From positions 1 to 64,000 of the forward strand of contig MNSZ01000047.1 in the NCBI GenBank assembly GCA_001916715.1: 64,000 nt of DNA. Direction: 5' to 3'. A program made the translations under genes and the position numbers. Positions within the stretch are counted from its first letter, which is position 1. The number at the start of each line of letters is the position of its first letter. Below the pieces are notes generated by a model. The model did not search any database, was not told where the DNA came from, and worked only from the letters and a program-made list of their open reading frames with translations. This DNA comes from Firmicutes bacterium CAG:24053_14 (GTDB lineage: Bacteria; Bacillota; Clostridia; Oscillospirales; Oscillospiraceae). This document shows, piece by piece, positions 7,866 to 16,486 of the stretch.

Positions 7866-10040
7866 TCAATGATTTGTAAGTTCCTGAATGCGCGCTGCCA
7901 GCATTGTGCCGCGCTGCTCTGTGTCTGTGCGTTTGATGGCAATACACAGGGCTCGCCGCTCACCAACGATGATCACACGCTCTTTTGCACGGGTAATGCT
8001 CGTATAGACCAGTGGGCGCACCAACATGACTGCATGGGCGCACTGAAGATTGATGATGACGGACTGATACTCGCTGCCTTGTGATTTGTGGATAGTCGTG
8101 GCATAGGCAAGCTCCAGCATATCAAGGTCATTACTCTCATACTCGGCTAACCTGCCATCGCCAAAATCCACCTGGACCGTGCAGTCGTTCCCATCTGTAG
8201 CAATGCGGGTGATGTAGCCGATATCGCCGTTGCTAACGTCCTCGTGATTCTTCATCTGCATGACTTTATCGCCGAGCCGAAAGCGTCGTTTGCCAAAAAT
8301 GGCCTCGGGCTTCTTTCCATCAGCCGGGTTGACCTTTTCTCGCAACCGCTCGTTCAGGGCGTTGACACCAGTCTCCGTCTTTTGTCTGTAAGGAGAAAGC
8401 AGCGCCACATGGTCGATGCCATAGCGTGAGGTTTCCTGAAGATACAGCTCCTCGATCAGATCAGCCGAGGCGGTCAAATCAGCGGACTCAAAAAATTGAA
8501 AGTCATCGCCGTACTCCAAACTGAGGTTGCCGTGCCGAATCAGTTTTGCATTTGCAGGGATTCTGCTACCATAGCTTTGCCGGTAGATTTTATCCAGCTT
8601 GATGACGGGTATCTTCCCGCAGGCGATCATTTCGCTGAGAACCGCTCCAGGGCCGACTGACGGAAGTTGATCGGCGTCGCCGATGAGCACCAGCTGGCAA
8701 CCTCTTGGAAGCGAACGGAACAGGTGACCGGCCAGATAGACATCCATCATGGATGTTTCGTCTACCAGCACAAGATCCGCATCCAGCATTTCCGGCTCAC
8801 AGTAGGTTCCATCATCGCCGGCCAGAAGGCCAAGCGCCTTATGGATGGTTGTCGCCGGTATGCCGGTAGACTGCTCCATCCGTCTGGCAGCGCGGCCTGT
8901 AGGGGCGCAGCAGGTTATTCTGGCGTTCGGGTGTTTTGCCTTGTAGATGTTTAGCAGCACCCGTTGAATCAGTGTTTTCCCAGTTCCGGGACCGCCGGTG
9001 ATGATGCTGACAGGGGAGGCCAATGCGGTGATTACAGCCTCCTGCTGTTCTGGCGCCAGAGTGATGTGAAGCTTTGCTTCCTGTGCAGGAATATCTGCTT
9101 GAAGGTCTCCATAGATGCCGGTTTTGCCATGCAACAGCATCGACCTGACGCTGTATGCAAGGTTCTGCTCTGCTTTAGCCGTCTGTGCCCGATAGACCTG
9201 CCCGCCATAGGAGGCAATCCTCCCATTGTGGAGAAGCCATGCAGCTCGTGCAGCAGCCATTTCTTCAGTGAGCTCCGGGGTATCCAGAAGCTTGATACAC
9301 TGCTTGATAAAAGCGTGTTTTTCCATGCACAGGTGTCCTTTTAATTCGGCGTCAGCCAGCGTGTAGAGCAAGCCTTCGTCTACTCGCTCAGGAGAGAGCT
9401 GGTCAAAGCCCATGCTCATGGCAATTTTGTCTGCCGTGCGGAAGCCGATGCCGACCATTTCGCACAGCCGGTAAGGATGGTTGCGCACGATGTCCATGGT
9501 CTGCTCCCCATACTGCTTGTAGAGCCTGACTGCCCGGTTCGGCGTAACGCCGTGCGGCGCCAGAAATGCGACAACATCACGGGCGCCTCGGGAAGCCAAG
9601 TAAGAATCGCAGATTTTTTTGAGCTTGTTTGTACTGATACCAGGGATCGTGAGTAGTTTTTGCGGCGCGGAATCCAGCATATCCAGCGTCCTGTTGCCGA
9701 AAGCAGCATATATCTTTTCGGCTGTTTTCGGTCCGATGCCCTTGATCTGTCCCGACGTCAGATAGGCGATGATGCCTTCCTTCGTGGGGATGATGATTTC
9801 TTTATATGTTTCTACTTCGAACTGCACGCCGTGTTTAGTGCTTTTGCTCCAGCGTCCCTTGATGTCATATCGCAGGTTATCTGCTGTGGGAAGGCAATAG
9901 CCGACGGCCTTGACCTCCGACACTAGCCTTCCGCCTGCATCCTTGATTTGCTCGCAGGGGCGGTAGAGCGCAATCATATAGCTCCCGTCAGCCAAGGCAG
10001 CATCGCGTGGATAGATCAGTTTTTTGAATTGGCATATCAA
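7866..10040 (-). CDS. recD2: RecD2-type 5'-3' DNA helicase
   Basis: A 724-residue SF1B helicase of the RecD2/YrrC class. The N-terminal part holds tandem helix-hairpin-helix motifs (IKGIGPKTAEKIY about 99-111, TIPGISTNKL about 131-140). The motor carries Walker A GGPGTGKT (349-356), Walker B VDETSMMD (426-433), motif III GDADQLPSVGPG (454-465) and a UvrD-like C-terminal motif YATTIHKSQGSEYQ. The start is TTG with AAAGGAG nine bases upstream. No ATG alternative is near. It probably unwinds element DNA during replication or repair. Confidence 0.93.
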   Translation of the reverse strand: MICQFKKLIYPRDAALADGSYMIALYRPCEQIKDAGGRLVSEVKAVGYCLPTADNLRYDIKGRWSKSTKHGVQFEVETYKEIIIPTKEGIIAYLTSGQIKGIGPKTAEKIYAAFGNRTLDMLDSAPQKLLTIPGISTNKLKKICDSYLASRGARDVVAFLAPHGVTPNRAVRLYKQYGEQTMDIVRNHPYRLCEMVGIGFRTADKIAMSMGFDQLSPERVDEGLLYTLADAELKGHLCMEKHAFIKQCIKLLDTPELTEEMAAARAAWLLHNGRIASYGGQVYRAQTAKAEQNLAYSVRSMLLHGKTGIYGDLQADIPAQEAKLHITLAPEQQEAVITALASPVSIITGGPGTGKTLIQRVLLNIYKAKHPNARITCCAPTGRAARRMEQSTGIPATTIHKALGLLAGDDGTYCEPEMLDADLVLVDETSMMDVYLAGHLFRSLPRGCQLVLIGDADQLPSVGPGAVLSEMIACGKIPVIKLDKIYRQSYGSRIPANAKLIRHGNLSLEYGDDFQFFESADLTASADLIEELYLQETSRYGIDHVALLSPYRQKTETGVNALNERLREKVNPADGKKPEAIFGKRRFRLGDKVMQMKNHEDVSNGDIGYITRIATDGNDCTVQVDFGDGRLAEYESNDLDMLELAYATTIHKSQGSEYQSVIINLQCAHAVMLVRPLVYTSITRAKERVIIVGERRALCIAIKRTDTEQRGTMLAARIQELTNH

Positions 10041-10055
10041 AATACTTGCTCCTTT

Positions 10056-10718
10056 CTATACGGCGCTTTTTACAAGCACCTTTCTTGTTTGGGAGACAAA
10101 GAATTCCTCCTCGGCGACATCGTAATGCCGGACAAGATGGATAGCTTTATCCACCATCCGATCTGCCAGCCGTTCCAACTCCTGTACCAGTTTCACACGC
10201 TCGCGGAGTTCATACATACTCCAATCTTCATAGTCCTCGCCGTCATCCGTGCCTCGCCCGGGATAGGTCACCACCTGCATATGGGTATGCGGGAAGTTCA
10301 TCCGTGTGGGCTGTCGGCATACGCCGCAGGTGTTATTGGACGCCGTTGCCTCCTGATAATTTTTCTGTCCGCAGCGTGGGCAGTAGGATTTATAGCCGCT
10401 GGGCTTCAGCTCACCCTGATAGAGGACGAGATAACCGCCGCTGCGCCCGTTCATCCCTGCCTGCCAGCAGTAGCCGTGCTGCTCGCCAAACTCGGCGAGC
10501 AGCGCACTTTGGGCAGAAAAAAACTCCTGGGTGCAGATCATGTCGTAGAGTTTATCTGCTATCTCCGTAACCAACTTCAGGTTGTGGATCTTGAGATTGC
10601 ATGCATACGATGTGGATCTGTTCCAGGAGTTCATTGTGGGGTATCGAAAATGGCTTTGCAGAAAATCGGCCATCGCCGATCGACTACGAAAGTCTACGGC
10701 CCGAAAAAACCGCTTCAT
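10056..10718 (-). CDS. conserved hypothetical protein with zinc-ribbon-like cysteines
   Basis: A 220-residue protein with CPRCG (about 113-117) and CGVC (about 131-134) forming a likely zinc ribbon, and a long charged helix toward the C-terminus. The opening (MKRFFRAVDFRSRSAMADFL) is, from memory, common among Clostridia integrative elements, but no function is known. It is cotranscribed with recD2 (15 bp gap). Confidence 0.7.
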   Translation of the reverse strand: MKRFFRAVDFRSRSAMADFLQSHFRYPTMNSWNRSTSYACNLKIHNLKLVTEIADKLYDMICTQEFFSAQSALLAEFGEQHGYCWQAGMNGRSGGYLVLYQGELKPSGYKSYCPRCGQKNYQEATASNNTCGVCRQPTRMNFPHTHMQVVTYPGRGTDDGEDYEDWSMYELRERVKLVQELERLADRMVDKAIHLVRHYDVAEEEFFVSQTRKVLVKSAV

Positions 10719-10735
10719 TGCTTAATCACCGCCTT

Positions 10736-11242
10736 TCAGTATTCGCACTGCGGTCTGGGGTGCGCCATCGCCGGATGTGATAAATCAAGCGACACGAGAG
10801 ACCTGCGCCCGTTATTTCCAAGCACGATCTTCCTCACCTCATGGCACAGCACTTCGTCAAAGACAATGATTTTCTTATTCAAGGCAACAGCCTGCACAAT
10901 TTCACCGATCATCCCACGACTCAACTTGTTGCCGCAGACCAGCACAACGTCACTGTATTCCATCAGCTTCAAACCGAATTGTAGGGCAAGCGTCCGCTCA
11001 TCGGAGTTCCTGTCGCACAGGATAATCGGCAGATACCCATGCGGCGCTCTGGCAAGATAGTCCAATTCCATCAACGCATAAAGCATGTATGCTCTTGCCG
11101 CATACATGTTGAACAGATAGTCCTGTTCCGCATCTGCACTCAGAGGTGAGCAGACATATGCCTTCTTTCGCACCGGATTGTCTGAAAAGAACTGCAGTTC
11201 CAACCGTTCCTCCCAGTCATCCACAAAGATCTCTTTTTTCAT
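10736..11242 (-). CDS. DUF4406/DUF7768-like Rossmann protein
   Basis: A 168-residue protein with a nucleoside-deoxyribosyltransferase-like or SLOG-like Rossmann pattern: an opening strand KKAYVCSPLSAD, then YSDVVLVCGNKLSRGMIGEI, where phage and ICE relatives carry a ligand-binding loop. Relatives are annotated as DUF4406/DUF7768. A nucleotide or nucleoside ligand is plausible. It has an AAAGGAAA ribosome site and lies in the same operon. Confidence 0.6.
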   Translation of the reverse strand: MKKEIFVDDWEERLELQFFSDNPVRKKAYVCSPLSADAEQDYLFNMYAARAYMLYALMELDYLARAPHGYLPIILCDRNSDERTLALQFGLKLMEYSDVVLVCGNKLSRGMIGEIVQAVALNKKIIVFDEVLCHEVRKIVLGNNGRRSLVSLDLSHPAMAHPRPQCEY

Positions 11243-11260
11243 GGTATTTCCTTTCTCCGG

Positions 11261-12298
11261 TCATGCCGGCTCTATACGCACCTTGACTTTACGGCTCTCA
11301 GAAGACTTCATCACGTCCTCATAAACTGTGGGATGCCTTTCCTTGAGCGCCTTGGAGTCCGGCCGTTTGGTGGTTTTGGTGACGAAATCGATGAGAAGCT
11401 TGTCGCTGGTCGTGGTAAGCACGCCATGCTCGTGATTCTTCATCAACTCGGCAATTCGCACGGAATGTGCTTCGATCTCCTTTTCATAAGCTTTGATTTC
11501 TGCGCTGCAATCGGCGACCTTGCCCTGCAGCGATGCAATTTGTCTGAGCTGTTTCTCAAACTTCGGAGGGAACTCGATGGTGGGAAGCCCCGGCCGGCTG
11601 GCGCCATAGATGCGAGCCAGCGATTCAAGCGCTAATTTGGGCTTTACATCGCCCATCGTCGGTGGCTTGTCATGCACCAGGCTCCAGATCCACTCGTCCA
11701 AACGCTCGAAGATTATGTCCTCCTTCGCCCGGTCACGGATGATTTCCGGCATAGCCATATCATTATCCGGGTTATTTCCCCAAAGGGTAGAGAAAGCGCC
11801 GTGCTTAACATCAGCGACAGATAAGTAATATCTGAGCTGAAACTCGTAATACAGAGGGATTGCGTCATCCGCCCAGTCTCCGGCCTTGTGGTAGGTACAG
11901 CTTTTGCACTCCAATATGCCGGGTTCCTTATCCACCGCACGGATATACCGCCGGTCGAAATCGGCCAGAGCATAGGGATGGTCTGCGTGCTGATACATGT
12001 TGGTGTCGTCCGTCACGGTGTTTCCGGTTTTCTTCTGATACCAATATGCCGCAATTGGTTCGAGCAGATGGCCCATTTCCAGTTGATCCGGGTTCGGCTT
12101 GGGTGGGACTTTCATTCGTCCCTTTTTGATCATCCACAGCTCCAGCGGCGTTGTCCACGGTGATACCCCAAAGATCGCAGCTATATCGCTGCCGCCGACG
12201 GTATAGGGAATATCTCCTTTGGGTCCATGCGCGCGGCACTCCAGCCATCGCTCGTTTGTCATGCCGGCGCAGTTGCAGAGAATAATCGGCGCCGCCAT
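11261..12298 (-). CDS. YqaJ-family (lambda-exonuclease-like) recombinase nuclease
   Basis: A 345-residue protein of the YqaJ viral recombinase family, a PD-(D/E)XK nuclease that resects double-stranded DNA ends. Signature features are GGSDIAAIFGVSPW (35-48), Asp113/Asp115 (LADFD) and Glu130-x-Lys132 (ECKS). The C-terminal 100 residues form a coiled-coil-like extension (KFEKQLRQIASLQGKVADCS onward). The ATG overlaps the upstream stop (TGATG), indicating coupling. No obvious RecT lies beside it, which is unusual because YqaJ nucleases normally pair with an annealase. Confidence 0.88.
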   Translation of the reverse strand: MAAPIILCNCAGMTNERWLECRAHGPKGDIPYTVGGSDIAAIFGVSPWTTPLELWMIKKGRMKVPPKPNPDQLEMGHLLEPIAAYWYQKKTGNTVTDDTNMYQHADHPYALADFDRRYIRAVDKEPGILECKSCTYHKAGDWADDAIPLYYEFQLRYYLSVADVKHGAFSTLWGNNPDNDMAMPEIIRDRAKEDIIFERLDEWIWSLVHDKPPTMGDVKPKLALESLARIYGASRPGLPTIEFPPKFEKQLRQIASLQGKVADCSAEIKAYEKEIEAHSVRIAELMKNHEHGVLTTTSDKLLIDFVTKTTKRPDSKALKERHPTVYEDVMKSSESRKVKVRIEPA

Positions 12299-13440
12299 CA
12301 GTAGCTCACCGCCTTTGCCAGGTCGTAATCGCTCCACCTGAGCGTCAAAGCCCGCGCCATATTTTCCTCAACAAAGAGCATTTTGCTTTCCGGCGTATGA
12401 CCGGACTTGAGTAGGTACGGGATCTCCTGCATGGCCATGAAAACATCGTGAGCCGTCGCATATCCACTGCCATAGGCCATTTCATACATCGCAATCGCCT
12501 CCACTGCCGCCTTCTTGGGCAGCGACAGTTTTTTGCAAATGCGCGTCATGGCGTTGACCGGATAATCCAGATGGATTTCCAGCAGCTTCTGCAGCTTGAG
12601 GATGGAATCGCCAAACTGGGCAAAAAGTTGGTCCAGGGCAGTCTCAAAGTCTTCTACCTTTGCTTGATGCCTGTGATCGACGGCAACACAGCCGCCGATG
12701 TGAATTGGATGCTGCGTTCCCATGAGCATGGCCGACACCTTTGCGGATGCCACTCCTGTGTCGGAGGTGACGAAGCGGATGCCGGGCATCAGCTTTGAAG
12801 CCATAACCGTTTTGCCCTGTGCAATCAGCACCTTTTCATAGGTGCCAAGCAGATCTTCCTTTTGCCCCGCCAAAGTCCAGGTTGCGCTGGTAATCGCATG
12901 GTCGCAGTAACCGCCCTCAAAAACGCTTCCGGGGAACCGATCGTCCAGCTTTTTTGTGAGGGCCTCCAGCAGCTTGTCGATGGGCAATATGGAATAATCT
13001 GTTTCATCGCCGGAGTGGGCTGCCGAGACCTTTTCGTTCCGAATCAGAAGTAGTGTCTCAGAAGAGAACAAACCCAGGCAGTTGTTGAGCACCTCTGCCA
13101 ACTGCTTTCGGCTCAGTTTTGCTAACGCTGTGCCGCTGATTTTTGCCCGGTCGAGCAGGCTTTTGTAGGCTGTCATGCGGATGGGGTAGTATTCACTGCC
13201 CACCTGCACGGCAAGCCCAAGGTTTTGTACGGTGTCCTCAATGGCCTCCGTACTGACTCCTGAGGCAAAGGAAGCGGGACTTGCATAGAGCCCGGATGCC
13301 TTATCCAATGGTTCAATGTGCAATTCTTTGACCTTGCACCTGTGCCACTGACTTCCCGAGCTCAGTCCCTCATGGTATCTTCGCATTGCATCGTAGGTGC
13401 TGAACATTGTAGAGAAATTGTCTTCGCATGGTTTTAGCAT
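12298..13440 (-). CDS. conserved hypothetical protein coupled to the YqaJ nuclease
   Basis: A 380-residue protein sitting where RecT is expected but without RecT features. Stretches such as MPGIRFVTSDTGVASAKVSA and HIGGCVAVDHRHQAKVED give a weak likeness to the DUF932 phage/plasmid family. This is not certain. The ATG at 13440 follows AAAGGAG. Its stop overlaps the YqaJ start. Transcription begins at promoter A (13639-13667) and must pass two intrinsic terminators before the start codon. Confidence 0.65.
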   Translation of the reverse strand: MLKPCEDNFSTMFSTYDAMRRYHEGLSSGSQWHRCKVKELHIEPLDKASGLYASPASFASGVSTEAIEDTVQNLGLAVQVGSEYYPIRMTAYKSLLDRAKISGTALAKLSRKQLAEVLNNCLGLFSSETLLLIRNEKVSAAHSGDETDYSILPIDKLLEALTKKLDDRFPGSVFEGGYCDHAITSATWTLAGQKEDLLGTYEKVLIAQGKTVMASKLMPGIRFVTSDTGVASAKVSAMLMGTQHPIHIGGCVAVDHRHQAKVEDFETALDQLFAQFGDSILKLQKLLEIHLDYPVNAMTRICKKLSLPKKAAVEAIAMYEMAYGSGYATAHDVFMAMQEIPYLLKSGHTPESKMLFVEENMARALTLRWSDYDLAKAVSY

Positions 13441-13483
13441 AGTGATGCTCCTTTCGTTTTTTACGGATTTCTCCGCTTGATAT

Positions 13484-13516
13484 AACAAAAGCCAGCAACC
13501 CCGAAGGACTGCTGGC
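13484..13516 (-). terminator. leader terminator A2 (UUCG-type hairpin)
   Basis: The stem GCCAGCA/TGCTGGC (13491-13497 with 13510-13516) has an inner CC-TTCG-GG tetraloop, followed on the minus strand by TTTTGTT. It lies between promoter A and the 13440 start codon, that is, inside the leader of the operon it precedes. Confidence 0.75.
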
Positions 13517-13545
13517 TTGTGCCCAATATGGAATTGGCCGGAAAC

Positions 13546-13581
13546 AAAAAAAGTGCCATCTGCAAAAATGCAAATGACACT
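13546..13581 (-). terminator. leader terminator A1
   Basis: The stem AGTGTCAT/ATGGCACT (minus strand; 13574-13581 with 13552-13559), with one wobble pair and an inner TGCA pairing, is followed by seven Ts. The same hairpin design, with the wobble at an equivalent place, stands before ssb (22128-22168) and before the 32.4-kb operon (32697-32730). Confidence 0.8.
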
Positions 13582-13621
13582 CTCGTAACTCTGCTTACTG
13601 TGCTTAGCCTTCGGCTAAACT

Positions 13622-13667
13622 CTGATACTAACATAGATAGTATAGCAGAGTTTTGCTTTACAGTCAA
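13622..13667 (-). promoter_or_regulatory. promoter A with inverted-repeat operator
   Basis: TTGACT (13662-13667), 17 bp spacer, TATACT (13639-13644) preceded by TGC, an extended -10. The -10 and start region contain the inverted repeat ATACTA...TAGTAT. The 26 bp at 13622-13647 are identical to 32769-32794 at promoter C, so one regulator probably binds both. Confidence 0.75.
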
Positions 13668-13737
13668 TCCAAACGAAAGAAGTGTCGCAAGAAAAAGGAC
13701 AAGCCGCCTGCACATAACAGGCGGCTTGAGGGGTACG

Positions 13738-14073
13738 CTATGAGGTCCGGTTTAGAGCCCACATGCCTCTGGCAGTATGGATGAAGTGCTGAGGGCTGCA
13801 TTGCAGTGTCTGTCGCACTTTCTCACGCCACCATTTGTTTTTCTGTGCCTTGCTGTGCGGCTCAATTTGCTCATACAGATACGAGAGAGGAACTGCATCG
13901 CCGCATTGTTCCAGCACTTCCGCCACGACATCCCGCCAGGTTGCGCCCGGCATATCGCGGATATCGATTTCTCTTTTCTGCGTAAGCAGGAGAGAATAAA
14001 GCAGCGGCGCATCCTTGCGGACGATAAGCAGGTATTCATGCAGGATGGGGATAAAATGCCCGCTGTAATGTCG
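13738..14073 (-). pseudogene. C-terminal remnant of an element-type DNA methyltransferase
   Basis: The open frame has no start codon at its 5' end. The first ATG gives only 71 residues (from 13953). The readable protein (HEYLLIVRKDAPLLYSLLL, then DIRDMPGATWRDVVAEVLEQ, then KWWREKVRQTLQ and a final GMWAL) resembles, from memory, the tail of adenine methyltransferases in Clostridia integrative elements, with a HARE-like winged helix. The catalytic part is missing, and the frame begins inside the 3' end of the 14036 gene, so a deletion has probably fused the two. Identification rests on recall and needs a search. Confidence 0.5.
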
Positions 14074-14278
14074 CTAACTCCAACCCATAGTCTTGGTCAT
14101 ATTCAAGGTAATCGTCGATGCTCGGCTCAGTTATATTTGTCTTGGCAAACCATTTGTTGATTTCCGCCTCATATCTCGGTGCCATATGCACAAGTGACTT
14201 TAGACGGTCGAGGGAAGTGATTGAAATGTCTGAGGTTTTTACCCCATACCCATAAGTGTGCCATGTTGCATAACTCAT
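14036..14278 (-). CDS. small ICE protein, probably truncated at its C-terminus
   Basis: An 80-residue protein starting MSYATWHTYGYGVKTSDI, a beginning I recall from a conserved family in Clostridia elements whose members are longer. The match breaks after YDQDYGLELATL and ends in an unrelated-looking AFYPHPA. The ATG at 14278 follows GGGAGGT and overlaps the upstream stop (ATGA). The truncation point coincides with the start of the methyltransferase remnant, supporting a deletion. Confidence 0.6.
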   Translation of the reverse strand: MSYATWHTYGYGVKTSDISITSLDRLKSLVHMAPRYEAEINKWFAKTNITEPSIDDYLEYDQDYGLELATLQRAFYPHPA

Positions 14279-15141
14279 TTTCCTACCTCCCTGTGTGCTT
14301 TGGCCACCATGTCGTGGGCGACCTCCGATACGCTTTCCCAAAATGCCTCCCAGTAGCAATCATTGCGTCCAAGTTGTTTTTCGATCCGATCCGGAATGGA
14401 CGGATCGTTGATGAGTTTTTGGTACTGGTCTTTGGAAAGATCGCCTACATCATCCCACTCCTCGACCTGCGATATGAAATCCTCTTTACGGCACTGTGCT
14501 GTGAACACATCTGCAACTTCCCGGATATAACGCAATGACATGGTGAGGGGCTGCTTTTGTACAGAAATCATGTAGTGGTTCTCCGTGTACTCCCCTTCAA
14601 GGTATCCTTCATAAGAGTCTCCGTCAGAATCAACCACAAAGCCTGCATTTTCCACCCAGCGTAGAATTACACCACGCTCAATTTCCTCTCGGAGCTTCTC
14701 AAGCATAATATGTCTGGCATCCTCATGGTCGGTGAACAATTCACAGCTATTTCCATGCTCACCGTCCACAGCCCAGTCTTCCATTACGACATAGATTGTC
14801 GCTTGCTTCTGGCAACGATGCAGATCCTCCAGCGGACGCACCATCTGCGGCGCCATGATGACCATATCCAGGATAATGTCATCCAGCTTTTTAGGTTCAT
14901 CATATAGGTCTGAGAAAATCTCCTCTAACCGTTTGATTTCGTGCGGTAATACAGGAGGATCAAATTCGCAGTAAAGATCCGGCGTTTCGTTTTCGGTCTC
15001 CTTGTCGTCACCATCTCGAATTTCAATAATGGTGCCGTAAAGACCCTCATACTCGCTCTCTTTTGTACCTATGACAGGTGCGCCTATGACATATTCGACG
15101 CCCCCGTATGTGAATGTGGCGCCCGGTTGATTGATTATCAT
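14275..15141 (-). CDS. hypothetical acidic protein
   Basis: A 288-residue acidic protein without a recognised domain. It opens MIINQPGATFTYGGVEYVIG, and a middle stretch (IYVVMEDWAVDGEHGNSCEL) looks like a small beta-rich domain. The ATG at 15141 has AAAGGAG. The longer frame starting six codons earlier has no ribosome site. An intercistronic hairpin (15164-15193) lies just upstream. It overlaps the next gene by 4 bp. Confidence 0.65.
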   Translation of the reverse strand: MIINQPGATFTYGGVEYVIGAPVIGTKESEYEGLYGTIIEIRDGDDKETENETPDLYCEFDPPVLPHEIKRLEEIFSDLYDEPKKLDDIILDMVIMAPQMVRPLEDLHRCQKQATIYVVMEDWAVDGEHGNSCELFTDHEDARHIMLEKLREEIERGVILRWVENAGFVVDSDGDSYEGYLEGEYTENHYMISVQKQPLTMSLRYIREVADVFTAQCRKEDFISQVEEWDDVGDLSKDQYQKLINDPSIPDRIEKQLGRNDCYWEAFWESVSEVAHDMVAKAHREVGK

Positions 15142-15147
15142 TAGTTT

Positions 15148-15193
15148 GTCTCCTTTCAAAATCGCAGCGAGGGCAATTGCTTGCCCTTGCTGC
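15148..15193 (-). repeat. intercistronic hairpin repeat, copy 1
   Basis: On the minus strand a 13-bp stem with one G-T pair (15164-15176 with 15181-15193) is followed directly by a short AT stretch and the ribosome site of the 15141 gene. The hairpin base plus ribosome site (25 nt) is repeated with one difference at 16435-16459. The inner stem sequences differ but remain paired. Confidence 0.65.
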
Positions 15194-15215
15194 GTTGGTT
15201 TTGCTATAAAAGCAT

Positions 15216-15857
15216 TTATCCATTTTTGATTTCATCTGCTTCAATGCCCAGAAGCAGATCATCCTCCTCATCGTTCATCCAGGCAAATGCTTTCTCGCAT
15301 TGCTGTTGGCTATATTCCACCTCAACAAGTTCGCCGTTTTCCCATATGATATCGCCGGCAAAGTAGCAGCCAGGTTCTTCATAGTGAAGCGTAGCGTATA
15401 AGGTAGGAAACATAGAGCAAACCTGCTCAAACCAGTCTCTCGGCGGGGACCATGCGGTATCAAACTCGAATTCGATCCCTTCACAGCCCTCGCTCCATCC
15501 CATTTCATCAGGTGTAATCTTGTCATGGTAAACATCCCATTTTGTGCCCCAGTTTGCGATGTTCCAGTGATAACCATCGATGGGTGAGATGCTCTGTCCA
15601 TGCAAAGCAAAGAGCAAGGTGTCCTTTGAAATCTTGTTGTGGGCGTCATATCCCATATCCAGCACCTCCTGTGGTGTTGGAACCAGGGCGTTGAAGCAGA
15701 AATAAGATTCCGTTGGTTGCGGTTCCATTTGTGCAATAGCCTTTTCCCATTCCTGCGGGGGATACTTGGCCGGCAGGCCTTGATTCGCAAAGACGAAGCG
15801 CTTTATTTCATCAGCGCCTCCAGAAACATTGAGCGTATTCATGCACCAGTTTGGCAT
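15216..15857 (-). CDS. Api92/YubB-like ferredoxin-fold protein
   Basis: A 213-residue protein starting MPNWCMNTLNVSGGADEIKRF, the hallmark of the Api92/YubB family (DUF1281, ferredoxin-like fold) of plasmids, phages and ICEs. A Trp- and Gly-rich middle (GYHWNIANWGTKWDVY) and AWSPPRDWFEQ are also typical. Function is unknown. The ribosome site is AGGAGGG. It belongs to the operon descending from the vWA gene. Confidence 0.75.
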   Translation of the reverse strand: MPNWCMNTLNVSGGADEIKRFVFANQGLPAKYPPQEWEKAIAQMEPQPTESYFCFNALVPTPQEVLDMGYDAHNKISKDTLLFALHGQSISPIDGYHWNIANWGTKWDVYHDKITPDEMGWSEGCEGIEFEFDTAWSPPRDWFEQVCSMFPTLYATLHYEEPGCYFAGDIIWENGELVEVEYSQQQCEKAFAWMNDEEDDLLLGIEADEIKNG

Positions 15858-15875
15858 AGTTTTGATCCCTCCTGA

Positions 15876-16430
15876 TTAGTTGTGATAGTCGAAAACTACA
15901 AGCGCCCAGTCTGTGGGATTGCTCTTGATTTTTTCGAAATCTGTTGGATATAGCCGAGATGTATAATCGTGGCTGTTAAAAAAGTACGAGTCGCAACGAT
16001 AGTCACCGTGGAGATGAGAGGATATGTTGTGCAGATAATAAGGTGTCATAAAGTTGAACCCGTTGAGTTCTTCCTCATATGAGCCTCTGATCAATATGCC
16101 GTTTATGATTTCTTCGAGGTTGATCCCAACTGTTCTTTTGAGTTCTGCAAGACAGCAATCGATTTCATTACACTGATTTCTTTTTGCATTCTCAAGTTCC
16201 TCAACAAAGTAATCAACGTCATCCGCTGCGAGAAGAACATTCTCAGGATACACATTTCTCCATCTACCTGCGGTTTCCGTTTCGCGCCAGTCAAACGCCT
16301 GGCCGTAATAGGGCTCTGTTTCCGAATCGGCATACGCTCTTACTGCGGAAATGGTTTCATCCAAATCGCAATTATCGGCATCTGCCAAAGCGTCTGGAAT
16401 ATAAACCAGTATTTTGTGTAAGTAATGCAT
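15876..16430 (-). CDS. hypothetical acidic protein
   Basis: A 184-residue acidic protein with no recognised domain. Many Asp, Glu, Tyr and Asn residues occur (AYADSETEPYYGQAFDWRET). The ATG follows AAAGGAG within the second copy of the intercistronic hairpin repeat. The neighbouring Api92-like gene is 18 bp downstream. Confidence 0.6.
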   Translation of the reverse strand: MHYLHKILVYIPDALADADNCDLDETISAVRAYADSETEPYYGQAFDWRETETAGRWRNVYPENVLLAADDVDYFVEELENAKRNQCNEIDCCLAELKRTVGINLEEIINGILIRGSYEEELNGFNFMTPYYLHNISSHLHGDYRCDSYFFNSHDYTSRLYPTDFEKIKSNPTDWALVVFDYHN

Positions 16431-16434
16431 TGTA

Positions 16435-16479
16435 GTCTCCTTTCAAAATAGCAGCGAGGATGACTGCTCATCCTCGCTG
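16435..16479 (-). repeat. intercistronic hairpin repeat, copy 2
   Basis: A perfect 12-bp stem (16452-16463 with 16468-16479) is followed on the minus strand by the AAAGGAG ribosome site of the 16430 gene. Outer stem and ribosome site match copy 1 at 15148-15172. It may set mRNA stability or limit read-through between the vWA gene and downstream genes. Confidence 0.65.
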
Positions 16480-16486
16480 GTTGTTG

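Noticed and set aside
13752..14039. 95-codon frame beside the methyltransferase remnant
   Set aside because: Arg/Cys-rich shadow of the remnant frame without family resemblance, although an AAGG lies near an internal ATG.
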